Shown here: positions 16,462 to 24,163 of the stretch, one piece after another | Layout: each line of letters starts with the position of its first letter | Numbering within the stretch: position 1 is the first letter of the stretch | Assembly: GCF_000445065.1 (NCBI RefSeq) | Contig: NZ_ATHO01000171.1 | Span: 1 to 34,171, forward strand | Reading direction: 5' to 3' | DNA length: 34,171 bases | Origin: Sphingobium quisquiliarum P25 | GTDB lineage: Bacteria > Pseudomonadota > Alphaproteobacteria > Sphingomonadales > Sphingomonadaceae | Translations under genes and position numbers: made by a program | Notes under the pieces: generated by a model | What the model saw: only the letters and a program-made list of their open reading frames with translations | What the model was told of the DNA's origin: nothing | Database searches by the model: none

Positions 16462-16553
16462 GGTGGATACTCCGCGAAAGAGCGGCTGTCTCAGCGCCGC
16501 CGATGAAGGGCGGCGGGCGACACGAAAGCGCCGCCCGCCGTTAGGCGTTCGCC

Positions 16554-18566
16554 TCAGGCGGCCTGTTCGAAGTCGCCAGCATCGCCATCGGGGGCGATCT
16601 CCCCTGCCCCGCCGTCGCTGTCGTCTTCATCGCTGAGGAAAGCGGAATAGCTCCGGAAGCTTTCGGGCTTTTCGATCGCGCCGAACCGCATCTCGTCGGG
16701 CAGCCAGGAGAGCGCCTTTTCCCGGACTTCGGCCTCGACGATGCCCTGCCCCGAACAGAGCGCAGCGCAGGCATTGGCAAGGTCACCCTTCTTGGCGTCC
16801 TTGTATCGGCCGCGCAGCACCGGCCCGCCGATCTCGTCGAGCGCTTCGAGCATGACGTCCTTCTTCACCCGCCCGAAAAAGTTCTGGGCATCGGGCCGCC
16901 ACCATTGCGCGACATCAATGTCGAGCAGCCGTCCGAGATGATCGTGGAAGCCGTTGCGGCGCCCGCCATCGTCGACGTTGAGTGTCGGCTCCAGCGTCTG
17001 CGCCATGACATGGGCGAGCCAATCGGCGCGCGCCTGTTCATCCAGTTGCCGGAAGGCATCGAAGCGGGACGACAGCGTGTTCCCGCCTGCCCAGCTCACA
17101 TCGAGCGCCTGGCGCTGTTCGGTCAGGACATTGCTCGCCGCGCTACCTTCATCGCGGAAGCTGACGATCGGGAAGCTCGCGGCGGCGGCCTGCAACGTCG
17201 CGTGGTCCCGGACATAGCTGCTGGCGAACACCGTCCGGTGCGCCATCAGGAATATCGTGAGATCGAGCGCGAACCCGGCATCCGAGGCGACATGGGCTGC
17301 CAGGATCTGCCGGCGCTGGGTCGCGAGTTCGTCAACCAGCGTCGCGCTGAGCCGGGAGGCCGCGACCTTGCCGGACGGTGCTTCGGGTTCTGCATCCTCG
17401 CCCGCCTGCCGGATGGCGCGCTCGCTGAACATGCGGCTGTGCACCCGCGGACTGCCATCGGGCGCCAGATAGATGAAGGTGCCCAGCTGGTCCTTGATCG
17501 CATCATCGACCATCGTGCGCGACGCCTCGATCGTATCGAGTTCCCGCTCGATGTCGGCGAGACGCGCCGAAGCCGCCTCGGCCTCGGGCGTGCCGTCCTC
17601 GAGTTCGGTCTCAAGTTCGCGGATGAGCGCGTCGCCCTCATCCGAGAGACTATCGACGCGCTCCTGCTCGTCCCCGCTCAATTCGCGCAGCGGCGGATGA
17701 TATTCGTGGAGCTGGCACTCCGTATCATAGGGCACATGCGTCGCGAGAACCGGCGTCACGAACGCCAGCTTCTGTTCGGCAGCGAGCGCTTCCGCGGCCG
17801 CTTCAAGCTTCTGGGCGGCCAGCTGCTCGATGAGCTCCACGTCGATCCAGCTCTCGTCCACATCTTCACCGAACAGGTCGCGCTCGATCCGGCCGCCCGC
17901 GCCGACATAGGCCTCGCGGCCGACGAACCGTGCCTTGGCGTCGGTCGCCTTGACCGTTCCGTTGAGGAGCGCACGGCGGATATTGTCGGGATTGTCGCCA
18001 TAATAGGACCGGCTCATGCTCTCGAACACGCGCGCCTGGCGATCGACGTCGGGCGTGACGGCATAAGCCTGGGCGACCCCCAGCGTGATCTCGCCCGCCG
18101 CCAGCGCCGCGAATACGAGAGGAGCCAGTTCGGCAAGCCGTACCCGCTGCTCAACGAAGCGGGTCGTGACGCCGAAACGTTTCGCCACATCCTCGGCACT
18201 CGCGCCCTTGTCGAGGAAGTGCTTGAAAGCCGAGCACTCATCCGCCGGGTTCATCGCGACGCGGTGGAAATTCTCGGCAAGGCTCGCTTCGGCCGATCCA
18301 GCATCATCCTCGAGCACCAGCACCTGAACCTCATGGTCCCCGGCAAGCCGACCTGAATCGATCAGCCGCTGGAGCGCCCGCAAGCGGCGGCCACCCGCCT
18401 TGACGGTGAAATGTCCTGCCTTCTTGAGCGGCGTGACCACGAGATTCTGCAACAGGCCATGCGCGGCGATATTGTCGGCGAGGCTGTCGAGGTCGGCATC
18501 GCGATTGGATTTGCGGACATTGTCCTTCGAGAGCGAGAGGTTCTTGACCTTCACGGACTGGATCAT
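16554..18566 (-). CDS. large ParB/RepB/Spo0J-like protein
   Basis: The 670-aa product begins with a ParB N-terminal domain: MIQSVKVKNLSLSKDNVRKS, then AGGRRLRAL (residues 57-65) and ASLAENFHRVAMNPADE (94-110). It continues with a KorB-like HTH (ASAEDVAKRFGVTTRFVEQR). The remaining ~450 residues contain an acidic coiled-coil-like stretch (about 300-350) and a long uncharacterised C-terminal part ending in an acidic tail. This is twice the size of a partition ParB, and a separate ParAB pair exists at 29874-32137, so partition is not its likely job. AAGGAG lies 7 nt before the ATG at 18566; the frame is open further upstream without a better site. It is common beside ssb, ArdC and strawberry-notch genes on alphaproteobacterial plasmids. 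Function unknown. Confidence 0.85.
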   Translation of the reverse strand: MIQSVKVKNLSLSKDNVRKSNRDADLDSLADNIAAHGLLQNLVVTPLKKAGHFTVKAGGRRLRALQRLIDSGRLAGDHEVQVLVLEDDAGSAEASLAENFHRVAMNPADECSAFKHFLDKGASAEDVAKRFGVTTRFVEQRVRLAELAPLVFAALAAGEITLGVAQAYAVTPDVDRQARVFESMSRSYYGDNPDNIRRALLNGTVKATDAKARFVGREAYVGAGGRIERDLFGEDVDESWIDVELIEQLAAQKLEAAAEALAAEQKLAFVTPVLATHVPYDTECQLHEYHPPLRELSGDEQERVDSLSDEGDALIRELETELEDGTPEAEAASARLADIERELDTIEASRTMVDDAIKDQLGTFIYLAPDGSPRVHSRMFSERAIRQAGEDAEPEAPSGKVAASRLSATLVDELATQRRQILAAHVASDAGFALDLTIFLMAHRTVFASSYVRDHATLQAAAASFPIVSFRDEGSAASNVLTEQRQALDVSWAGGNTLSSRFDAFRQLDEQARADWLAHVMAQTLEPTLNVDDGGRRNGFHDHLGRLLDIDVAQWWRPDAQNFFGRVKKDVMLEALDEIGGPVLRGRYKDAKKGDLANACAALCSGQGIVEAEVREKALSWLPDEMRFGAIEKPESFRSYSAFLSDEDDSDGGAGEIAPDGDAGDFEQAA

Positions 18567-18677
18567 CGGTTGTCTCCTTCGAGGGTTGCGCCGACCTCGT
18601 CGGCCGGCTTGAGCCACTCAGGCCCACCCGGCCGAAGGCCCCCTCCCCTCTCTTCGGTCGCTTGGCGCGGCCGCGGG

Positions 18678-20429
18678 TCAGTCCGTGATCCTGGCGAGGA
18701 TCTCGAGGGCGCGGCTCGGGGGAACGAACAGCCGCGTGCGGTGCTGGATGATCTCGGTGAAGCAGCCCGCCGCCTTGAGATGCGGCAGCGCCTCGGGCTT
18801 CCAGTCCAGCAATTCGAGGCGTTGATCGCCGGCGACCAAGGCGCGCTTCAGCCGCAGCGCTCCGATCGGCATGATCTCGCCCGAGGTGCGGACGTGCTCG
18901 ACCCGCGCGCCGAGGTCGATCTCGACATGGGCCGCGATGCCGAATGCGCTGGCAATCCGCTCAACCAGCGGCGCCGGAATAAGACGCCCGAGAAGCGACT
19001 GGCCGTCATCGCTCGTCAGCCGCCAGACCTGGACATGATCGTCGGGCAGCTTGCCCCACACCGGAAGCAGCAGGCCAGTGACCAGATAGATGATCTGCGT
19101 GCGCGTCTGCGCCGCCATTGCGTCGCATTCGGCCTGCCAGGCTTCGTCGAAGCTCGCCCGGTCCACGTCGGTCCAATGGGTTTCGGCGAAGAGGTCCTGC
19201 CGGTGCCGTTCGGTGCGCGTCGGCCGCACCAGCTCATAGCGGCGCACGGTCCGCCCCTCTTCGTCCGTCAGCGAGAAGGTCGGCCGGCAAATGGCGGCCT
19301 TGCCGGAACGCGGGTTGATCAACCCGCGCGCTTCCGGGTCGGCCAGAAGCCAATGCGCTCGCTCCAGGGTCAGCGGCCGATATCGCTCCTCGGTTTCGAT
19401 ACGCAGGATCTCGGTTTCGGCGCCGCTCACGGGATCGCGCCGGATCACCGTCCGGTCGAGGATCGAAATACGGTCGGCCGCGATCGTTTCGACGCCAAGA
19501 TCGAGGGTGCCGGCCTCGCGTGCCTTTTCCACCCGTGCTTCGATCAAGCCGAGATATTCGTCGAAGATCGCGTTCTGCAGGTCGATGCGCAGCGCCAGGA
19601 TGCGGTTCAACCACCGCTGGATCGTGGGCAAGGTCTCGGTGAGCCCCCCGCCCTCCCCGGCCAGGTTCAAACCGGTGAGCGCCTGGAACTGATCGAAGTG
19701 GACCGATTGGAGTTTTGCCTGGAACAGCAGGCGAAACCACTGGTCGAGCGATTCCCGCGCGAAGTCGGACTCCAGATTGTCGCGGGGGTCGAAAAGTCCC
19801 TGCCCGCCGGTCTGGCGTTGGCCACGGGTCAGCGCGCCCAGGCTGTCGAGGCGCCGGGCGATGGTCGAGATGAACCGCCGTTCGCCACGGCAATCGGTGG
19901 AAACGGGCCGAAACAAGGGCGGGCAGGCTTGGTGGGTGCGGTGCGTGCGGCCCAGCCCCTGGATCGCCGCGTCCGCGCGCCAACCGGGCTCGAGGAGATA
20001 GTGAATGCGGCGGCTCTGATTGGGCGCGTCGAGGCTGGCGTGGTAACTCCGCCCCGTGCCGCCGGCGTCGGAGAAGATCAGGATGCGCTTTTCGCCGCGC
20101 ATGAAGATGTCGGTCTCCGCGAGGTTCGTGCGCGCGCTGCGCCGTTCGATCCGCTGACGGCCGTCGGCATCGACGACGATCCGCCGGCTGCGGCCCGTCA
20201 CCTCGGCCACAGCCTCCGTCCCGAAATGCCCGATTATGTGATCGAGCGCCGAGCCGACGACCGGCAGCGCACAGAGTTGCTCGAGGAGCTGGTCGCGCAT
20301 GGCCATCGCTTCCCGGCACAGCACGGGCTGCCCGGCCTCGTCGATCATCGGTTCCGAGCGCACCGTGCCGCTATCGTCGGTATAGGTGCGCATCTGGCGC
20401 ACGGGAAAGGCCGCGGTCAGATAATCGAC
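18678..20429 (-). pseudogene. strawberry-notch-type helicase, C-terminal part (split by RIT element)
   Basis: This holds the last 583 residues of the helicase-methyltransferase whose first 816 residues lie at 24155-26602. RecA-like domain 2 is visible: KRILIFSDAGGTGRSYH, the LLEPGWRADAAIQGLGRTHR segment (helicase motif VI, about residue 973-980 of the joined protein) and a SBNO_C-like C-terminal domain. There is no start codon of its own in the gene part. The upstream frame continues into the RIT inverted repeat to 20594, so an artificial N-terminus could be translated only from element sequence. The joined frame across the 9-bp repeat reads SPREFL-VDYLTAAF without interruption. Confidence 0.88.
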
Positions 20430-20438
20430 CAGGAATTC
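20430..20438 (+). repeat. 9-bp direct repeat, left of RIT element
   Basis: CAGGAATTC occurs here and at 24155-24163. Its last three bases also form the first bases of the 84-bp inverted repeat. Collapsing the two copies restores the helicase frame. Confidence 0.75.
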
Positions 20439-20519
20439 TTTGCAGTCGCAGTTTATGTCGAGCGTGGCAGCAGGAGGCGCAGGTTTCCTTCGGTTTTCCA
20501 TGATTTCACTCCAGATAAT
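20436..20519. repeat. left 84-bp terminal inverted repeat of the RIT element
   Basis: It is identical, base for base, to the reverse complement of 24045-24128. It starts TTCTTTGCAG and ends CCAGATAAT. The two copies diverge immediately inside. Confidence 0.92.
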
Positions 20520-20557
20520 TACGGTTCCCTCGACCTGAACAAGTCGAAGGAACCACC

Positions 20558-22105
20558 ATGAGAACAAGATCATCAGAGCTGTTTTGTCCGGCACAGCTCC
20601 GGATCGAAGATCCGCCCAGCTCGGATGCCCTATTCAACGCCTTCCTCTCCTCTCTGTGGGTCAAGGAGGAAGCGGCCTGTTCGATCCTGTACAGTGCAGC
20701 GATCCGTCATTTCCTGCATTGGCTGGATATGCATGCCATCCCGGTCAGTACGCTCGACGATCAAGTCGTCCGACGGTTCGAGAAGCACCGTTGTCGGTGC
20801 CACGGATACTCGGCTCAGCAAGCCGCCTATAAGACTGATCAGGCTGCGCGGGTCCGGCGCTTTGTCCGGTTCCTCGAAGATCAAGGGTACATCGAAGTCG
20901 ACGATGGGATCGACGATCTCCCCCGTCACCTCACCGACTACTCCGATGCAATCGACAGCCTGCAACTCGCCCCTGGAGTGGCACAGGGCTACCGGTCGGA
21001 AGCCGAGCATATTGTGGCTTGGCTTCGCATCAAGCGGCAGTCGTGGGCCGATATCGACGACACGATCATCGACCAGTACGGCGCGCATGATTGTCGATGT
21101 CCGGTCTGGCGCAAGCGGGGCAAACTCGTCGCCTCGGGCGCGAAGCGGCGGCGGCGTGGTGCTCGGCACTTCGTCGAGTTCTTGCGCGGCCGGGGTGTCA
21201 TCCCTTCAGTCGAACCGGTGTCGGATGACGACCCGCACATGGCGGCATATCTGGCATGGCTCAAGCAACACCGCGGCGCGACCGACGAGACGATCCGGCG
21301 CTACCGGACCGATATCAGGCGACTCATGCCTATCCTCGGCGAGCCTTCACAATGGGATGCAGCCGTCCTCAGGCGGGCGTTTCAACAACGAAGCAAGGAG
21401 ACGCCAGGTTCGGCATCACTGCTCGTCACGATAATGAGGAGCTATATTCGGTTCCTGGTCGTGCAGGGTGTTTGCCGTCCAGCTTTGTTGCACGCGATCC
21501 CATCAGTGCAACGCTACCGTCTTTCGACGCTGCCCCGGCACGTCAACCCGGCAACGATCGAGCAGATCATCGGCGCATGTCCGACTGATCGCCCGGTGGA
21601 AGTTCGGGACAAGGCCATCATTCTCCTGCTCGCCCGGCTTGGCCTGCGTGCCGGTGATATTCGGGATATGCACCTCGACGATATCGACTGGCGCTCGGGC
21701 CACCTGACGGTCAAGGGCAAGACGCGTCGGCCCGATCGCCTGCCATTGCCTCAAGACGTCGGTGACGCGATCCTGGACTACATTGCCAAGGCACGCCCCA
21801 AGACCGCCGATCCGCATCTGTTCGTGCGCGCGCAAGCCCCATTCCGTTCTTTCCGCTCATCGGCGGAGATCGCTGGCATCGTTGCACGCACGCATGAGCG
21901 CGGCGGGATCGAAGGCGTGCCGACCGGATCGCACATTTTCCGGCATTCGCTTGCCACCAACTTGCTGCGCGCGGGCGCAGGACTGGAGTCCGTTGGAACG
22001 ATCCTGCGCCACAGCTCGCCCGAGACCACCGCCATCTACGCCAAGGTCGACCTGCCGATGCTCATGAAGATCGCGCAGCCATGGCCGGGAGAACCGTCAT
22101 GCTGA
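20558..22105 (+). CDS. ritA: RIT element tyrosine recombinase A
   Basis: The 515-aa product has a catalytic domain in the C-terminal third: box I arginine in LARLGLRAGDIRDMHL, HIFRHSLATNLL, and RHSSPETTAIYAK with the nucleophile Tyr. The N-terminal half contains an internal duplication: residues 66-112 and 166-216 align, each with a CRC motif (C79/C81 and C179/C181, exactly 100 residues apart) followed by RxFVxFLxxxGxI. A third SAM-like region (about 225-300) precedes the catalytic domain. AAGGA lies 7 nt before the ATG at 20558. The stop overlaps the start of the next gene. It is the largest of the three and is named A by position only. Confidence 0.88.
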   Translation: MRTRSSELFCPAQLRIEDPPSSDALFNAFLSSLWVKEEAACSILYSAAIRHFLHWLDMHAIPVSTLDDQVVRRFEKHRCRCHGYSAQQAAYKTDQAARVRRFVRFLEDQGYIEVDDGIDDLPRHLTDYSDAIDSLQLAPGVAQGYRSEAEHIVAWLRIKRQSWADIDDTIIDQYGAHDCRCPVWRKRGKLVASGAKRRRRGARHFVEFLRGRGVIPSVEPVSDDDPHMAAYLAWLKQHRGATDETIRRYRTDIRRLMPILGEPSQWDAAVLRRAFQQRSKETPGSASLLVTIMRSYIRFLVVQGVCRPALLHAIPSVQRYRLSTLPRHVNPATIEQIIGACPTDRPVEVRDKAIILLLARLGLRAGDIRDMHLDDIDWRSGHLTVKGKTRRPDRLPLPQDVGDAILDYIAKARPKTADPHLFVRAQAPFRSFRSSAEIAGIVARTHERGGIEGVPTGSHIFRHSLATNLLRAGAGLESVGTILRHSSPETTAIYAKVDLPMLMKIAQPWPGEPSC

Positions 22106-23013
22106 ACATGCACATTGCCAGATACGTCTCGCTGTATCGCAGTTTGGGGCGGAAGTTCTCGGAGCAGGAACGACTGCTGCGCCAATACGCGGCTTTCGCC
22201 GGACGCTTCGGTGACCGGCACACCCGAGTGCAGCGCATCTACGACTGGTGCCACACGGCAAGCTCGCAGAACGTGGCTCGCCATAGGTACGACGCTGCTC
22301 GTAACTTCAGCCTTTTCGCTAACGCCGAGGATCCAGACCACGAAGTCCCGCCTGTCGGCGTTTTCGGACGCGGCAAGCGGCCACGCCCGACTCCGATCAT
22401 CATCGAACCGGACCAGGTGCGGGCGATCATGACGGCGGCGTTGGACGTTTCGCCCCAAGGCACGATCAGCCCGTACACCTACCATTACCTGTTCGGTCTG
22501 CTGGCGACGACAGGACTTCGGATTTCCGAGGCTCTCGCGCTACAGTGCGACGATCTGGTCGAGGATGGGCTGGTTGTCCGCAACGGCAAGTTCGGCAAGC
22601 AGCGGCTGATCACCTTGCAGCCATCGACGCGCAAAGCACTCGAAGCCTACATTGCGATCCGCGCGAAGCATCCGGCCAAGTGTAATGACCTGTTCGTCAC
22701 GATCCGGGGGCGAGCGCCGCACAAGGTGCGCGCCCACGTCGTGTTCGTCAGGTTGGCCCGGCTTCTCGGATATCGTGGGGCAACCGGTACGGCAGGCATG
22801 CGACTCCACGATCTGCGGCATACTTTCGCTGTCCGCTCGCTTGAGTCCTGCCCGCGTGACAGGGAAGCCATTGCCCACCACATGGCCGGTCTCAGTGTCT
22901 ACCTGGGGCACGCGTCGATCGCCAACACGTACTGGTATCTCGAAGCCACGCCGGTGCTGCTTCGCGACATTGCGGCTGCAAGCGAGCAACTTTTTCAAGG
23001 AGAAGCGGCATGA
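22099..23013 (+). CDS. ritB: RIT element tyrosine recombinase B
   Basis: The 304-aa product has all catalytic landmarks: LLATTGLRISEALAL (Arg), LHDLRHTFAVRSL (His, Arg), LSVYLGHASIANTYWYLE (His and nucleophile Tyr). A SAM-like N-terminal domain starts YVSLYRSLGRKFSEQERLLR. The frame opens at 22081, but the ATG at 22099 is favoured: GGGAG lies 8 nt before it and it overlaps the ritA stop by 7 bp. The stop overlaps the next ATG by 4 bp. It should act with RitA and RitC. The division of labour in RIT elements is not known to me. Confidence 0.88.
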   Translation: MLNMHIARYVSLYRSLGRKFSEQERLLRQYAAFAGRFGDRHTRVQRIYDWCHTASSQNVARHRYDAARNFSLFANAEDPDHEVPPVGVFGRGKRPRPTPIIIEPDQVRAIMTAALDVSPQGTISPYTYHYLFGLLATTGLRISEALALQCDDLVEDGLVVRNGKFGKQRLITLQPSTRKALEAYIAIRAKHPAKCNDLFVTIRGRAPHKVRAHVVFVRLARLLGYRGATGTAGMRLHDLRHTFAVRSLESCPRDREAIAHHMAGLSVYLGHASIANTYWYLEATPVLLRDIAAASEQLFQGEAA

Positions 23014-24014
23014 CGGCGCTTGCTCCCCATCTCTCGGCATATCTGCGGGAACATCTGCCGCGCGAACGCGCCGTCAGCCCGCACACGGTGAAGACCTATG
23101 CCAACTGCTTCGTCCTCCTCGTCCAGTTCGCTGCCGATCGGCTGAAGCGCCGACCGACCGATCTCGAGATTGAGGATCTCGGCACAGACATGATCATGGC
23201 CTTCCTCGATCATGTCGAGATCGGCCGCGGCAGCTGCGTGCGGACCCGCAATGGCAGGCTCGCCGCGATCCGATCCTTCTTCCGATACATCGAGTACCGG
23301 ATTCCAGCCTGCCTCGATCAGGCACTCCGTGTCAGAGCAATCCCGACCAAGAAGACAGACAAGGCGCTGATCGATTATCTCGACCGGGCCGAGATCAAGG
23401 CTTTGCTCGATACACCCGATCCCCGGACACGCCTCGGCACCCGTGATCGCGCGATGCTGCATCTTACCTATGCTGGCGGACTGAGGGTGTCGGAACTCGT
23501 AACGCTGCAACTGGGCGATTTCCCGGACCGCTCCCTGTCCACCATGCACATCATGGGCAAAGGGCGACGTGAACGGGTCCTGCCGCTGTGGAAGGAGACC
23601 CAGATCGCATTGCGCGCATGGCTTGCGATCCGGCCTCAAGTTGAGGTCACCGAGATATTCCTAAATGCCAACGGGCAGCCGATGACCCGCGACGGATTTG
23701 CGTTCCGATTGGCCGAGCACGTCAAGACGGCAGCGACGAAGCAGCCGTCGATCCTTGAGAAGCGCGTCACACCCCACGTGCTTCGTCATTCTTGCGCGAT
23801 GCACACGCTCGCGGCGACGGGGGACATTCGCAAGGTCGCATTATGGCTCGGCCACGCCAGTATCCAGAGCACCGAGACCTACTTGCGCGCCGATCCCGAA
23901 GAGAAGCTTCAGATTCTCGCTGCCCACGGTGCCCCTGCGATCAAGCCGGGGCGCTTCAAGCCGCCATCCGACGCTCTGATCACCATGCTTACCGACGTTC
24001 GAAGACGGGCCTGA
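23010..24014 (+). CDS. ritC: RIT element tyrosine recombinase C
   Basis: The 334-aa product has a XerC/D-like layout: a SAM-like domain (AYLREHLPRERAVSPHTVKT, YANCFVLLVQFAADRL), box I LTYAGGLRVSELVTL, the beta-hairpin lysine region IMGKGRRERVLPL, box II TPHVLRHSCAMHTL, and WLGHASIQSTETYLRADP with the nucleophile Tyr. The ATG at 23010 is embedded in the ritB stop (ATGA). It ends 30 bp before the right inverted repeat of the element. It is the last of the trio. Confidence 0.9.
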   Translation: MTALAPHLSAYLREHLPRERAVSPHTVKTYANCFVLLVQFAADRLKRRPTDLEIEDLGTDMIMAFLDHVEIGRGSCVRTRNGRLAAIRSFFRYIEYRIPACLDQALRVRAIPTKKTDKALIDYLDRAEIKALLDTPDPRTRLGTRDRAMLHLTYAGGLRVSELVTLQLGDFPDRSLSTMHIMGKGRRERVLPLWKETQIALRAWLAIRPQVEVTEIFLNANGQPMTRDGFAFRLAEHVKTAATKQPSILEKRVTPHVLRHSCAMHTLAATGDIRKVALWLGHASIQSTETYLRADPEEKLQILAAHGAPAIKPGRFKPPSDALITMLTDVRRRA

Positions 24015-24044
24015 CCCGTCCCCGGACATTCTCCTGACCCACAT

Positions 24045-24128
24045 ATTATCTGGAGTGAAATCATGGAAAACCGAAGGAAACCTGCGCCTCCTGCTGCCAC
24101 GCTCGACATAAACTGCGACTGCAAAGAA
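24045..24128. repeat. right 84-bp terminal inverted repeat of the RIT element
   Basis: Exact inverted copy of 20436-20519. It begins ATTATCTGG and ends GCAAAGAA. Confidence 0.92.
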
Positions 24129-24134
24129 GCCATC

Positions 24135-24154
24135 TAATGTTGAGCTCAACATTA
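24135..24154. repeat. 20-bp perfect palindrome at the RIT right end
   Basis: TAATGTTGAG followed by its exact reverse complement CTCAACATTA lies between the right inverted repeat and the 9-bp direct repeat. Nothing like it is at the left end. It supplies the TAA stop (24154-24152, minus) that ends the helicase fragment. Confidence 0.85.
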
Positions 24155-24163
24155 CAGGAATTC
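24155..24163 (+). repeat. 9-bp direct repeat, right of RIT element
   Basis: CAGGAATTC, the partner of 20430-20438. Flanking bases differ (A before it here, C at the left copy), so the repeat is at most 9 bp. Confidence 0.75.

Larger units (their letters stand above)
20436..24154 (+). mobile_element. RIT (recombinase-in-trio) element
   Basis: Three tyrosine recombinase genes with overlapping stops and starts (20558-24014) are flanked by 84-bp perfect inverted repeats (20436-20519 and 24045-24128) and a 9-bp direct repeat of the target. This is the organisation of RIT elements (RitA-RitB-RitC). The insertion lies inside the strawberry-notch helicase gene, opposite to its reading direction. The right end carries 26 extra bases (24129-24154) that have no counterpart at the left. 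Confidence 0.9.

Noticed and set aside
18411..20561. 716-aa plus-strand open frame opposite the ParB-like and helicase genes
   Set aside because: It spans two real genes and the RIT inverted repeat, with no recognisable protein family. It is a high-GC antisense artefact.
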